Shown here in pieces: positions 25,522 to 32,609 of a stretch of 48,594 bases of DNA. The notes beneath the pieces are model-generated. The model had not been told where the DNA came from. It searched no databases and saw only the letters and a list, made by a program, of their open reading frames with translations. A program made the translations under genes and the position numbers. The stretch is from contig JBBDMM010000004.1 of the NCBI GenBank assembly GCA_040878325.1, positions 1-48,594 on the forward strand, in the 5' to 3' direction. Within the stretch, counting starts at the first letter, position 1, and the number at the start of each line of letters is the position of its first letter. The DNA is from Acidimicrobiia bacterium (lineage in GTDB: Bacteria > Actinomycetota > Acidimicrobiia > Spongiisociales > UBA11373).

Positions 25522-25554
25522 CAATCCCTTGGTTTCCCAATAACCGGCCCGGTC

Positions 25555-25560
25555 TAGATT
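25555..25560 (+). promoter_or_regulatory. -10 box for LCP gene
   Basis: TAGATT, 9 bases before the ATG at 25570. Confidence 0.4.
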
Positions 25561-25569
25561 CAGGGACAT

Positions 25570-26682
25570 ATGGAAAAGGAAACCGGCGGGTACTTGCGTC
25601 GCGCCGGTGTCGTCCTCGGCATCGGCGTCCTGGTGGTCCTCGGGTGGACCGGCTTCCGCCTGTGGAAGGCATGGTCCGACGTCGACCGGGTCGGATTCGA
25701 TCCCTCGGCCGCCCGGGCTGCTCTCGAAGGCACCGATCCCGCGCGGGTGGACTACCTGCCGATTCCTGATGAAGACATCGCCGATGATCCCGGCCCGATC
25801 GTCGAAGGTGAACTCGCCCAGGAGGCCGACGCATACGCCAGGGCGAGATCCCGCAGCGTCAACGAAGCCGTCGAAGCGTTCCTCATCATCGGCAGCGACC
25901 AACGAGCCGAGATCGGCGCCAGCCGCCGCGCCGACGTGATCCTGCTGTTCGTGCTGCCTGCCGACGGAGGTGACCCGCTACTCATCTCGATCCCCCGCGA
26001 CCTCTACCTGCCCAACCCCTGCAGCGGTGGATTGTCTCGGATCAACGCCAACCTCAACGGCTGCGGCGACTTCGCCACCGGTCCCGAGCAGCTCGCGGTG
26101 GCAGTCGAGGACTTCACCGGTATCGAGATCGACCACTTCGCGGTCTTCGACTTCGACGGGTTCAGGGCGATCATCGACCGCGTGGGCGGCGCAGAGGTGT
26201 GTAGCGAGCACCCGCTCCGGGATCTCAACGTGACTCCGACCCAGCTCCAGATTCCGGCCGGGTGCTCGACGATCGACGGCGACATGGCCCTGTCGTGGGT
26301 GCGGTCCCGCAAGACTCAGGAGCAGGTCAACGGCGTGTGGCGCACCCAAGCATCGGTCAACGATCTTGCCCGGAGCCAGCGACAGCAGGATCTGATCATC
26401 CAGGCGCTCGCCCGCCTCAAGGACTTCCGCGACATCTCGGAACTGACGGCACTGGTCGAGGAGCTCTCGGCGGCTTTCACCATCGACGATCGCCTCACCC
26501 TCGGCGAGGCGATCGGCACGGCCTGGAGTCTGCGATCACTCGACCTGACCCGGATCGTGCGTCCCGTGCTGGCGGTGGCCAACTTCATCGATCCGAACGG
26601 GGCATACGTGCTGGTCCCTTCGAAGTCATTCGAGGAAGTGGTCGTCGAAGCCGACCCGAGTGCGGCGGCGCTCTTCTCCTGA
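25570..26682 (+). CDS. LytR-CpsA-Psr (LCP) family glycopolymer transferase
   Basis: 370 aa. One TM helix at about 12-30 anchors an extracellular LCP domain beginning near 95. Conserved positions include FLIIGSDQR, SRRADVILLF, LISIPRDLYLP (Arg/Asp contacting the polyprenyl pyrophosphate) and a later SWVRSRKTQ segment. LCP proteins transfer lipid-linked glycopolymers such as arabinogalactan or teichoic acids onto peptidoglycan. The gene stands alone between YyaL and a Thr-rich membrane protein, so the polymer is not identified. Confidence 0.92.
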   Translation: MEKETGGYLRRAGVVLGIGVLVVLGWTGFRLWKAWSDVDRVGFDPSAARAALEGTDPARVDYLPIPDEDIADDPGPIVEGELAQEADAYARARSRSVNEAVEAFLIIGSDQRAEIGASRRADVILLFVLPADGGDPLLISIPRDLYLPNPCSGGLSRINANLNGCGDFATGPEQLAVAVEDFTGIEIDHFAVFDFDGFRAIIDRVGGAEVCSEHPLRDLNVTPTQLQIPAGCSTIDGDMALSWVRSRKTQEQVNGVWRTQASVNDLARSQRQQDLIIQALARLKDFRDISELTALVEELSAAFTIDDRLTLGEAIGTAWSLRSLDLTRIVRPVLAVANFIDPNGAYVLVPSKSFEEVVVEADPSAAALFS

Positions 26683-26774
26683 TCCAGGGAAGGTCTCGCC
26701 GGAGGTGGCCCGACCGGTTCGCGAAGCCGATACTTAACGACGCCAACCCTTAGGATGGTGGGAAGAGGTCAGCC

Positions 26775-27776
26775 GTGGAACGACAGCCACCAGCCGGGCC
26801 CGGCGGGGGGGAGCCCTTCCCCTCCTTCGACCCCGACTTCACGCCTGCGCAACAGGCCCGCGGACCCGCTCCGCAGGCCAGGCCACCGCGCCCACAACAG
26901 CGCACCCCCGCACCTCGGCAAGCCGCACCTGCTCCGCGTCAACCGCGCCCGGGCGGGCGTCCTCCGCGGTCCTCAGGGGATCAGCCGAATCCGTGGCTGG
27001 TGGGCGCCGCCGTTGCCTCGGTGCTCGCCGCACTGAGCATCATCACCTTCGGCGTCTTCGGCGGGGAGTCCACGACCGCAGGAACGACGTCGACCACCGC
27101 GACGACCCTGCCCGGGACCGAGACGACCCTCCCCGTCGACGGGTCGACCACCCTCCCGGATGACGGTTCGAGCACCACCATTCCCGGTCAAACCACCATT
27201 CCCATGACCGGGGGCGGAACGATCACCCCGATCGGCGACCCCATCCTCCTCAGCGAGGTCAAGATGGCGGCGAGCGCCCTCGGCCCGCTCGAGTTCGGCC
27301 GGGACTCCGATCAGGTACTCGGCCGACTCGCCGCCACCTACGGTCAGCCCACCGATGACACGGGGTTCTTCGTCGGGGACGGGACATTCGGCGAGTGCCC
27401 GGGCGACTCGGTGCGGATCGTGAGTTGGGGCCCGCTCAGAGTCGCCTCCGTCGGCCCGGAGGGCACTGCCGACTTCGTCTCGTATCGCCTCGACCTCAGC
27501 TACGGCGGAATCACTTCACCCACCACCGACATCGCCACCCTCTCGGGGTTGCGGGTGGGCGACACCGTGGGCGACCTCAAGAGCATCTACGCGGGTTTCG
27601 CGATCGAGTACGTGGTCAACGACGACATCGGCGGACTGGTCTTTGAATTGCGCGAGAACCAGGCCGGCGACATCCTCCTCTGGGGCCCCGTCGACTCCCA
27701 GGCCGACGACGCCCTGGTGACGGGCATCTACTCCAAGGACCATTGCGAGACCGCAGACCCCGACCCCGACGCGTGA
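26775..27776 (+). CDS. Single-TM protein with Pro/Gln-rich cytosolic and Thr-rich external linkers
   Basis: 333 aa. The N-terminal 72 residues are rich in Pro, Gln and Arg and presumably cytosolic. A TM helix is at about 75-93. A long Thr/Ser/Pro linker (about 97-150) is followed by an extracellular domain of about 180 residues, with two Cys (in FGECPGD and DHCETAD) near its ends. No family is recognised; the short conserved-looking segments ALGPLEFGRD and LSGLRVGDTVGDLKSIY recall substrate-binding or PepSY-like folds only weakly. The start is a GTG with GGAAGAGG upstream; TAGGAT at 26751-26756 is a possible -10 box. Confidence 0.75.
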   Translation: MERQPPAGPGGGEPFPSFDPDFTPAQQARGPAPQARPPRPQQRTPAPRQAAPAPRQPRPGGRPPRSSGDQPNPWLVGAAVASVLAALSIITFGVFGGESTTAGTTSTTATTLPGTETTLPVDGSTTLPDDGSSTTIPGQTTIPMTGGGTITPIGDPILLSEVKMAASALGPLEFGRDSDQVLGRLAATYGQPTDDTGFFVGDGTFGECPGDSVRIVSWGPLRVASVGPEGTADFVSYRLDLSYGGITSPTTDIATLSGLRVGDTVGDLKSIYAGFAIEYVVNDDIGGLVFELRENQAGDILLWGPVDSQADDALVTGIYSKDHCETADPDPDA

Positions 27777-27786
27777 CGAGGGTGCG

Positions 27787-28476
27787 CTAGCCGCCGCGAC
27801 GCGATGGGAGCCGGTACAGGTGACCTCGCCGATCCCGCCCGACCGATTTGATGACCCCCGCTTCGCGCAAGCAATACGCGACCTCCTGGGCGAGATGTCG
27901 CGTGCGCTTCAGCCCGGTCGCCAGATCCCTTGTGGTGAACGGGTTCGGCATGTGATCCGGCAGCAGCGCCAGCAAGGCGCCCGGCGAGCCGAACTCGGTC
28001 GAGCCGAGTACGTCGACCAACCTTCGCTCCTCGATCACAAAACCCCCCTTGCGCCAGCCCTTCGTGGAGTCCGGCCGCCACATTTCCTCCTCCTCGGTCA
28101 GGAGGACCTCGAGCACGAAATTGGGATGGCTCAACAGTGTGGGGAACGACACAAGCTGAGCGCACACATCGGCGACGATTCCCCGCTTCGGGGAACGCCG
28201 GCGAGCCACCTCACCGCCCTCAGCATCCAGCTTCACGATCCATTTTACGGCCGCGATCGGGTGAACCAGACGCATCGAATGCCCGTCGAGCAATCGGTCG
28301 AACTTTCGCCTCATTGCCGCGAAGCCCCCGGTCTGGATCTCGATGAGGACCCCGGCTCGTACCAGGTCGACCACGAAGCCCTCGGTGGGGGCCTCGATCA
28401 GATCGCCCTCGCGTCGATACCAGTCCTTGAGGGCCGCGTGCAGCGGTTTCTCGTTGAGGGAGCCAATGGTCGTCAC
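27787..28476 (-). CDS. Putative PD-(D/E)XK-like nuclease with C-terminal winged helix
   Basis: 229 aa, not a recognised family by name. The N-terminal 80 residues have the layout of a restriction-like fold: EKPLHAALKDWY, then FVVDLVRAGVLIEIQTGGF, giving D37 and E46-x-Q48 where nucleases have D...ExK (the Lys is replaced by Gln). VRLVHPIA-type sequence follows. The C-terminal third looks like a winged helix (FTTRDLATGLKRTRHLAQEV...LREAGVIKSVGR). It could be a DNA-binding or cleaving protein, possibly inactive. The GTG start at 28476 has TAACCT 6 bases upstream. It ends 10 bp from the convergent preceding gene. Confidence 0.7.
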   Translation of the reverse strand: MTTIGSLNEKPLHAALKDWYRREGDLIEAPTEGFVVDLVRAGVLIEIQTGGFAAMRRKFDRLLDGHSMRLVHPIAAVKWIVKLDAEGGEVARRRSPKRGIVADVCAQLVSFPTLLSHPNFVLEVLLTEEEEMWRPDSTKGWRKGGFVIEERRLVDVLGSTEFGSPGALLALLPDHMPNPFTTRDLATGLKRTRHLAQEVAYCLREAGVIKSVGRDRRGHLYRLPSRRGG

Positions 28477-28482
28477 CGGGCG

Positions 28483-28488
28483 AGGTTA
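28483..28488 (-). promoter_or_regulatory. -10 box for nuclease-like gene
   Basis: TAACCT on the minus strand, 6 bases before the GTG at 28476. Confidence 0.45.
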
Positions 28489-28584
28489 CGAGGGACCGCG
28501 GCCGCACCCTGGGATCGAATGCGTCAACGCGGTGCCGGCGGGTCGTGACGCGGTGGGTATCGTGGGCCCTACTGGAGGGTGTCC

Positions 28585-29007
28585 ATGTCTCAGCGGATCG
28601 TCCCGATGATCGCCTATGCAGACGGCCTCGCCGCCATCGACTTCCTGAAGGGGGCGTTCGGGTTTCAGGAGGACGAGAGCCAACGCTATGTGAATGACGA
28701 CGAGTCGCTCGGCCACGCCGAATTGGAACTCGGTGGCGACCGGGTGATGCTGGCGACCCCCAACCCCCACTACGAAGGCCCCAAGCGTCACGGCGAGCAC
28801 TGTGAGCCCGCCCGACGCTGGCTCGACAATCCGTGGGTGATCGACGGAGTGTTCGTCCAGGTCGACGACATCGACGCCCACTACGCACAGGCGCAGGAGG
28901 CCGGGGCGACAATCGTCCGCGCCCTCGCCGATTCCGGGTACGGGTTCCGGGTCTACACGGCTGAGGATCCTGAGGGCCACCGCTGGATGTTCGGTCAGCC
29001 CAGCTGA
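28585..29007 (+). CDS. VOC-superfamily (PhnB/glyoxalase-like) protein
   Basis: 140 aa. Two beta-alpha-beta-beta-beta motifs typical of the vicinal oxygen chelate fold: RIVPMIAYADGLAAIDFLKGAFGF at the N-terminus and DPEGHRWMFGQ at the C-terminus, the latter bearing the usual Glu/His region. Substrate unknown; PhnB-like VOC proteins include antibiotic-binding and epimerase-like members. The ATG at 28585 with GGAGGG 5 bases upstream is preferred to the GTG two codons earlier. Confidence 0.85.
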   Translation: MSQRIVPMIAYADGLAAIDFLKGAFGFQEDESQRYVNDDESLGHAELELGGDRVMLATPNPHYEGPKRHGEHCEPARRWLDNPWVIDGVFVQVDDIDAHYAQAQEAGATIVRALADSGYGFRVYTAEDPEGHRWMFGQPS

Positions 29008-29037
29008 GAGCCCTCGGCGGATGACGATACTGACCTG

Positions 29038-29427
29038 ATGACTGAAAAGAACGTGCTCGGGGGCGCGCTCGAACCCTGCGGATTCGAGCCCTTGACCGGC
29101 TTCTACCGCGACGGCTCCTGCAACACCGGGCCTGAGGATCTGGGGAGCCATACGATCTGCGCGGTCGTCACCCACGACTTCCTCGAGCACCAGAAATCGA
29201 TCGGCAACGATCTCAGCACGCCGATGGCACGATTCCACTTCCCCGGCCTCAACCCCGGAGATCGCTGGTGTGTCACCGCCCGGAACTGGGCCAGGGCCCA
29301 CCAGGACGGGGTGGCGGCGCCGGTGGTACTGGCCGCCACCAACGAGGCGGTGCTCGAGATGATCCCTCTAGAGATCCTGAGCGAATACGCAGTCGACGTT
29401 CCTGAAGACCTGAGGGGGATGGAGTAG
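29038..29427 (+). CDS. DUF2237-family protein
   Basis: 129 aa with the family pattern VLGGALEPCG...TGFYRDGSCNTGPEDLGSHTICA and LNPGDRWCVTARNWARA. The domain is found in bacteria and some eukaryotes with no established activity; conserved Cys residues suggest a metal or redox role, but this is unproven. It lies 30 bp after the VOC gene and may be cotranscribed. It is followed by a hexamer array. Confidence 0.88.
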   Translation: MTEKNVLGGALEPCGFEPLTGFYRDGSCNTGPEDLGSHTICAVVTHDFLEHQKSIGNDLSTPMARFHFPGLNPGDRWCVTARNWARAHQDGVAAPVVLAATNEAVLEMIPLEILSEYAVDVPEDLRGME

Positions 29428-29436
29428 AGAAGCCCC

Positions 29437-29454
29437 GGCTCCGGCTCCGGCCCC
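29437..29454. repeat. Hexamer array, GGCTCC class
   Basis: GGCTCC twice and GGCCCC, starting 10 bp after the DUF2237 stop. It is the shortest of the hexamer arrays. The remainder of the 114-bp spacer has no other signal. Confidence 0.45.
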
Positions 29455-29528
29455 TGCCAGATAGGAGCCCAGCCACAGCCAGATCGAAGAGCTTGAGTTG
29501 GATTCCGGAGCGGGTGAACTGCCGCCGG

Positions 29529-29534
29529 TACGCT
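29529..29534 (+). promoter_or_regulatory. -10 box for small membrane protein
   Basis: TACGCT, 7 bases before the GTG at 29542. Confidence 0.45.
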
Positions 29535-29541
29535 GGTTGTC

Positions 29542-29715
29542 GTGCCCCTTCGTCTCGTCGCTCATCAGGGGGGTTGGGATGAGATTCTGTTGCTCGCCCT
29601 TCCTGCCGTTGCTGTGATCCTGTGGGTCCGTTGGGCGGAGCGGCGCGCCCGCACCCGCCGGGAACAGGAGCCACCCGCCCCGCCAACTAACATCGCCGCC
29701 GACGCCGACGACTGA
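29542..29715 (+). CDS. Small single-TM protein (57 aa)
   Basis: Short gene, 57 codons from a GTG at 29542 to TGA at 29713-29715. It encodes a hydrophobic helix (ILLLALPAVAVILWV, about 15-29) followed by a basic stretch (RWAERRARTRR) and a Pro/Ala/Asp-rich tail. Positive-inside charge puts the tail in the cytosol. Support comes from the -10 box at leaderless distance and the 8-bp gap to the next gene. Function unknown. Confidence 0.6.
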   Translation: MPLRLVAHQGGWDEILLLALPAVAVILWVRWAERRARTRREQEPPAPPTNIAADADD

Positions 29716-29723
29716 GGACCCAC

Positions 29724-30431
29724 GTGCCCCGTCGAACCTTGTTCGCCATCTTCATCGGATCGCTCGTCGGGGCGCTGCTCGGCGTGGGGGTGCTCGCACT
29801 CGCCGCTTCGCGAGTTCTCGATGGCGGCCTGGGAGCGGTCGTCGATGGCTCCGGCGGGGCTACTCCGGTGTTCCAGGTCACTCAGGGGGCGATGTACCTG
29901 CTGGTGGCCGTGGCCGGGGCGGTCGGTGGAACGGTTCTCGGGCTGATCGGCTACGCCGTAGGGCATGAGGCCGCCCCTGACGAGCCCCGGTTCAGCCCCC
30001 TCCCCTTGGCGTTGATCGGCGCCGGAGTAGGCGCCACGATCGGATTCGCCGCCACCCGGGCGGCGGTGGGTGCAGGTGGTTCCATCGCGTTCGGGATCGT
30101 CAGCTTGTCTCCCTTCCGGGCGGCCCTGGTCGCGCTGATCGCGGGAGGCATCACCGGCGGGATCGTCGGCGGGACGGTCGAACGAATCTCACGCACCGAG
30201 GCTCTCGGCATCGGCGGCGAGGCCTGGCCCCGTAGCCCCGCAGCCTTCATGAAGGACGCAGTGACCGCGATGGGCCTCCCGTCCCTGGGGATCGCGCTCG
30301 GCGCGGGCATCATCTACGGGCTGAGCAGGGTCCTCCTCGAATCGGAAGCCGAAGTGGCCCTGATCGTCTTCGGCGGTGTCGCCGCCCTGATTCTCCTCGG
30401 CGCCGTCATCGCCACCAGACCAAGCAAGTAG
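29724..30431 (+). CDS. Multi-TM Gly/Ala-rich membrane protein
   Basis: 235 aa, GTG start. About six hydrophobic segments, near 6-28, 53-75, 88-108, 120-150, 182-202 and 208-230, several with GxxxG packing patterns. No conserved polar motif or known family is visible. It starts 8 bp after the small membrane protein gene and is probably cotranscribed. Its TAG stop ends at 30431, the first base of a heptamer array. Confidence 0.75.
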   Translation: MPRRTLFAIFIGSLVGALLGVGVLALAASRVLDGGLGAVVDGSGGATPVFQVTQGAMYLLVAVAGAVGGTVLGLIGYAVGHEAAPDEPRFSPLPLALIGAGVGATIGFAATRAAVGAGGSIAFGIVSLSPFRAALVALIAGGITGGIVGGTVERISRTEALGIGGEAWPRSPAAFMKDAVTAMGLPSLGIALGAGIIYGLSRVLLESEAEVALIVFGGVAALILLGAVIATRPSK

Positions 30432-30558
30432 TCCCCAGTCCCCAGTCCCCAGTCCCCAGTCAGAATCCCCACACAGAATCCAGCGCGCCCACCGAGAGGG
30501 GTCGCGACGAGAACTACATCCGTTCTTGCTGGAGACTGGAGACTGGAGACTGGAGACT
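30431..30558. repeat. Inverted pair of heptamer arrays between convergent genes
   Basis: Left arm: four perfect GTCCCCA units (30431-30458). Right arm: four perfect GGAGACT units (30531-30558), flanked by TCTTG at 30524-30528 (CAAGA on the other strand). The arms are imperfectly complementary and separated by 72 bp. The left arm overlaps the stop codon of the + gene; the right ends 9 bp from the stop of the - gene. Confidence 0.85.
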
Positions 30559-30567
30559 TGGTGGCTT

Positions 30568-30873
30568 TCACCCATCCTCGACCCGGGTCGCCACCCTCGC
30601 GTCCCCCTCGACGCGGTAGGTGACTCGCACGGGATCGCCAGTCTGAAGGTGCTCGAACAGGTGGCTGAGGGGGGTGCCGTCGTCGCCGAACACGTCGAGC
30701 CCGTCGGCGGGGACGAAGCGGAGGCGCTCTCCACCGGATTGGATCTCGAAGGATTCGACCCCCGTCAGATCACCGTCGACCGCGGTGAGCACCCCGGTCA
30801 CCCGACCCCCGTCGCCGGAACACGCCGTGAAAGGTGCCGTGACCAGAACCAGGATGAGGAGCCCGTTCCTCAT
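30568..30873 (-). CDS. Small lipoprotein at end of oxidase operon
   Basis: 101 aa. A lipoprotein signal (LLILVLVTAPFTAC) is followed by a compact beta-rich domain (VTGVLTAVDGDLTGVESFEI...VRVTYRVEG) like the small OB-type domains that bind ligands outside the cell. No family name. The ATG at 30871-30873 overlaps the ctaG stop by 4 nt (ATGA), so it is translated with the oxidase genes and may have a role in oxidase assembly or metal handling; that is inference from position. Confidence 0.78.
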   Translation of the reverse strand: MRNGLLILVLVTAPFTACSGDGGRVTGVLTAVDGDLTGVESFEIQSGGERLRFVPADGLDVFGDDGTPLSHLFEHLQTGDPVRVTYRVEGDARVATRVEDG

Positions 30874-31700
30874 CGCGAGGACATCTCGATGCGCCTGGCG
30901 TCCGAGGCGCGTTCCTCCTCGAATGCCCATTTGAAGAAGATCACCGCAATCGCCGTCCACAGCACGATGCCCCCGCCGATCTTCATGATCAGACCGGCGA
31001 TCAGTTGATCGTCGAGCACCGAAAGGCCCCACAATCGCGGCAAGGTCTCGTAGACCGGGAACACCGGCTCGTCGGCGAAAGTGAGGAACGAGGCCGGGAT
31101 CGTCGGGATCAGCGACTGGAGGAACACGTATCCCATCGACATGAGAGGCGCCAGCTTGGGCAGATCGGGGATCGGCCCCAGCACGGGGAACCACATCATT
31201 GCGGCAGTCCCGAGGAGGGCGGCGTGGAGCAGAAAGTGGACGGGTTCGCTCGACAGCATCGCCTCGACAACCGCCGGGGAGTGCATGAAGGCGAGCACGC
31301 CGTTGAACGCAAGGAGCGCCACCATCGGCCGGGTGAGCACGCGCAGCACCGGCATCAGGGGCCGGAGCACGACCTGGAGCAGCCACGACGGCGTCCCCTT
31401 CAGCAGTGCGGGGGGAACGATCAACGCGAGCACCAGGTGCTCGACCATGTGGAACGAGTAGAGGCTGCCCTCGCCGATGTCGTGAATCGGCCAGGTCTCC
31501 ACCGCGGCGAACAACACGATGCCGGTGGTGAACCAGGCGATCTGGCGTCGGGTCACCGACGGTTCGCCCGGTGGCGCATGCCTCGCGGCGAGGCGGCACA
31601 AACCGTAGACGTAGCCGACGACGAGCCCGGCGATGACACCCAGCACGTCGTAGTGAACATGGAACGGGAAGGCGTCCAGCCCGACAGCCTGCGCGACCAT
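30870..31700 (-). CDS. ctaG: CtaG-type (caa3) cytochrome c oxidase assembly factor
   Basis: 276 aa, a multi-TM protein of the CtaG_2/caa3_CtaG family. Features are the FHVHYDVLGV N-terminal region, HMVEHLVLALIVPPALL, an MHSPAVVE segment and a C-terminal pair of helices. Members are needed for copper assembly of caa3-type oxidases. The ATG at 31698-31700 was chosen (conserved start, 7 bp after ctaF); the longer frame to 31745 would overlap ctaF. The stop overlaps the next gene by 4 nt. Confidence 0.87.
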   Translation of the reverse strand: MVAQAVGLDAFPFHVHYDVLGVIAGLVVGYVYGLCRLAARHAPPGEPSVTRRQIAWFTTGIVLFAAVETWPIHDIGEGSLYSFHMVEHLVLALIVPPALLKGTPSWLLQVVLRPLMPVLRVLTRPMVALLAFNGVLAFMHSPAVVEAMLSSEPVHFLLHAALLGTAAMMWFPVLGPIPDLPKLAPLMSMGYVFLQSLIPTIPASFLTFADEPVFPVYETLPRLWGLSVLDDQLIAGLIMKIGGGIVLWTAIAVIFFKWAFEEERASDARRIEMSSR

Positions 31701-31707
31701 CAGGTGA

Positions 31708-32004
31708 TCAACCGATGAGGACGCCGAAGGTGAACAGCACCACACCGAACAGAATCGGCGTTGCGATCACCCCCATCAGGAAGAGGTTGCGATAGATGGG
31801 CGCCTCGAACCGAAGGTGCATGAAGAAGGCGACGACGAGCCAGAACTTCGCCACCGCCATGGCGATCAGCAGCGGAGCGACGACGGCATCGAGCGCGTCG
31901 AGGTAGGTGACCGCCACCTCGGCTGCGGTGATCACCGCCAGCAGCACCGCGATCTTCCAATAGTCCCGAGGCCTGGGATGGGGGCGGTGGGTGCTCTCGC
32001 TCAT
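31708..32004 (-). CDS. ctaF: Cytochrome c oxidase subunit IV (prokaryotic type)
   Basis: 98 aa with three TM helices (about 17-36, 43-63 and 75-97). The central signature AKFWLVVAFFMHLRFE is that of COX4_pro. This small subunit stabilises the oxidase core. It is spaced 2 bp from ctaE and 7 bp from ctaG, both on the same strand. Confidence 0.9.
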   Translation of the reverse strand: MSESTHRPHPRPRDYWKIAVLLAVITAAEVAVTYLDALDAVVAPLLIAMAVAKFWLVVAFFMHLRFEAPIYRNLFLMGVIATPILFGVVLFTFGVLIG

Positions 32005-32006
32005 GG

Positions 32007-32609
32007 TCACACCTGCAGCAGGTAGACGACGGTGAAGATCACGATCCAGACGATGTCGACGAAGTGCCAGTAGAGCGCCACCAGCTCGACGTTCATCCCG
32101 CCGTCGGCGCGGAGCTTGCCGCCGAACGACATGAACGCCGTCGCCAGCAACAGGATCACCCCGACGGCCACGTGGGCCCCGTGGAAGCTCGTCATCACGA
32201 AGAACGCCGAACCGAACGGGCTGGTGGTGACGGTCAGGCCTTCGTGGACGAACTCGGTGAACTCGAAGACCTGGCCGGCGAGGAAGGTCATGCCGAGGAG
32301 GGCCGTCGCCAGCAGCCACACCCGCATGCGCCGCCAGTCCTTGCGCTCCGAGGCGTAGTGGGCCAGCACCATCGTCAGGGAGGACATCAGCAAGATGAAC
32401 GACGAAATCGAGGTGAACGGGATGTCGAAGATCTCGGCCGCCGTCGGCCCGTCGCCGGTGCGATTCCGATACAGAAGGAACGTGGAGATCAGGGTGCCGA
32501 AGAACAGACACTCCGAGCCAAGGAATGCCCACATCGCCACCTTGCGCACATGCGGGAGAGGTGGGTGGGCGCCATGCTCGGCCGGATCGGTATGGGTAAC
32601 GGCGCTCAT
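32007..32609 (-). CDS. ctaE: Cytochrome c oxidase subunit III
   Basis: 200 aa, the short bacterial form with five TM helices. Conserved features are MWAFLGSECLFFGTLI near the N-terminus, FFVMTSFHGAHVAVG (HGxHV), and the closing ALYWHFVDIVWIVIFTVVYL. Start at 32607-32609, overlapping the ctaD stop (ATGA). Confidence 0.95.
   Translation of the reverse strand: MSAVTHTDPAEHGAHPPLPHVRKVAMWAFLGSECLFFGTLISTFLLYRNRTGDGPTAAEIFDIPFTSISSFILLMSSLTMVLAHYASERKDWRRMRVWLLATALLGMTFLAGQVFEFTEFVHEGLTVTTSPFGSAFFVMTSFHGAHVAVGVILLLATAFMSFGGKLRADGGMNVELVALYWHFVDIVWIVIFTVVYLLQV

Noticed and set aside
23230-25902. 890-codon open frame on the minus strand across the YyaL-type and LCP genes
   Set aside because: It is antisense to two well-supported genes, has no recognisable motif, and ends in repeat-encoded sequence. 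GC-rich third positions open this frame by chance.
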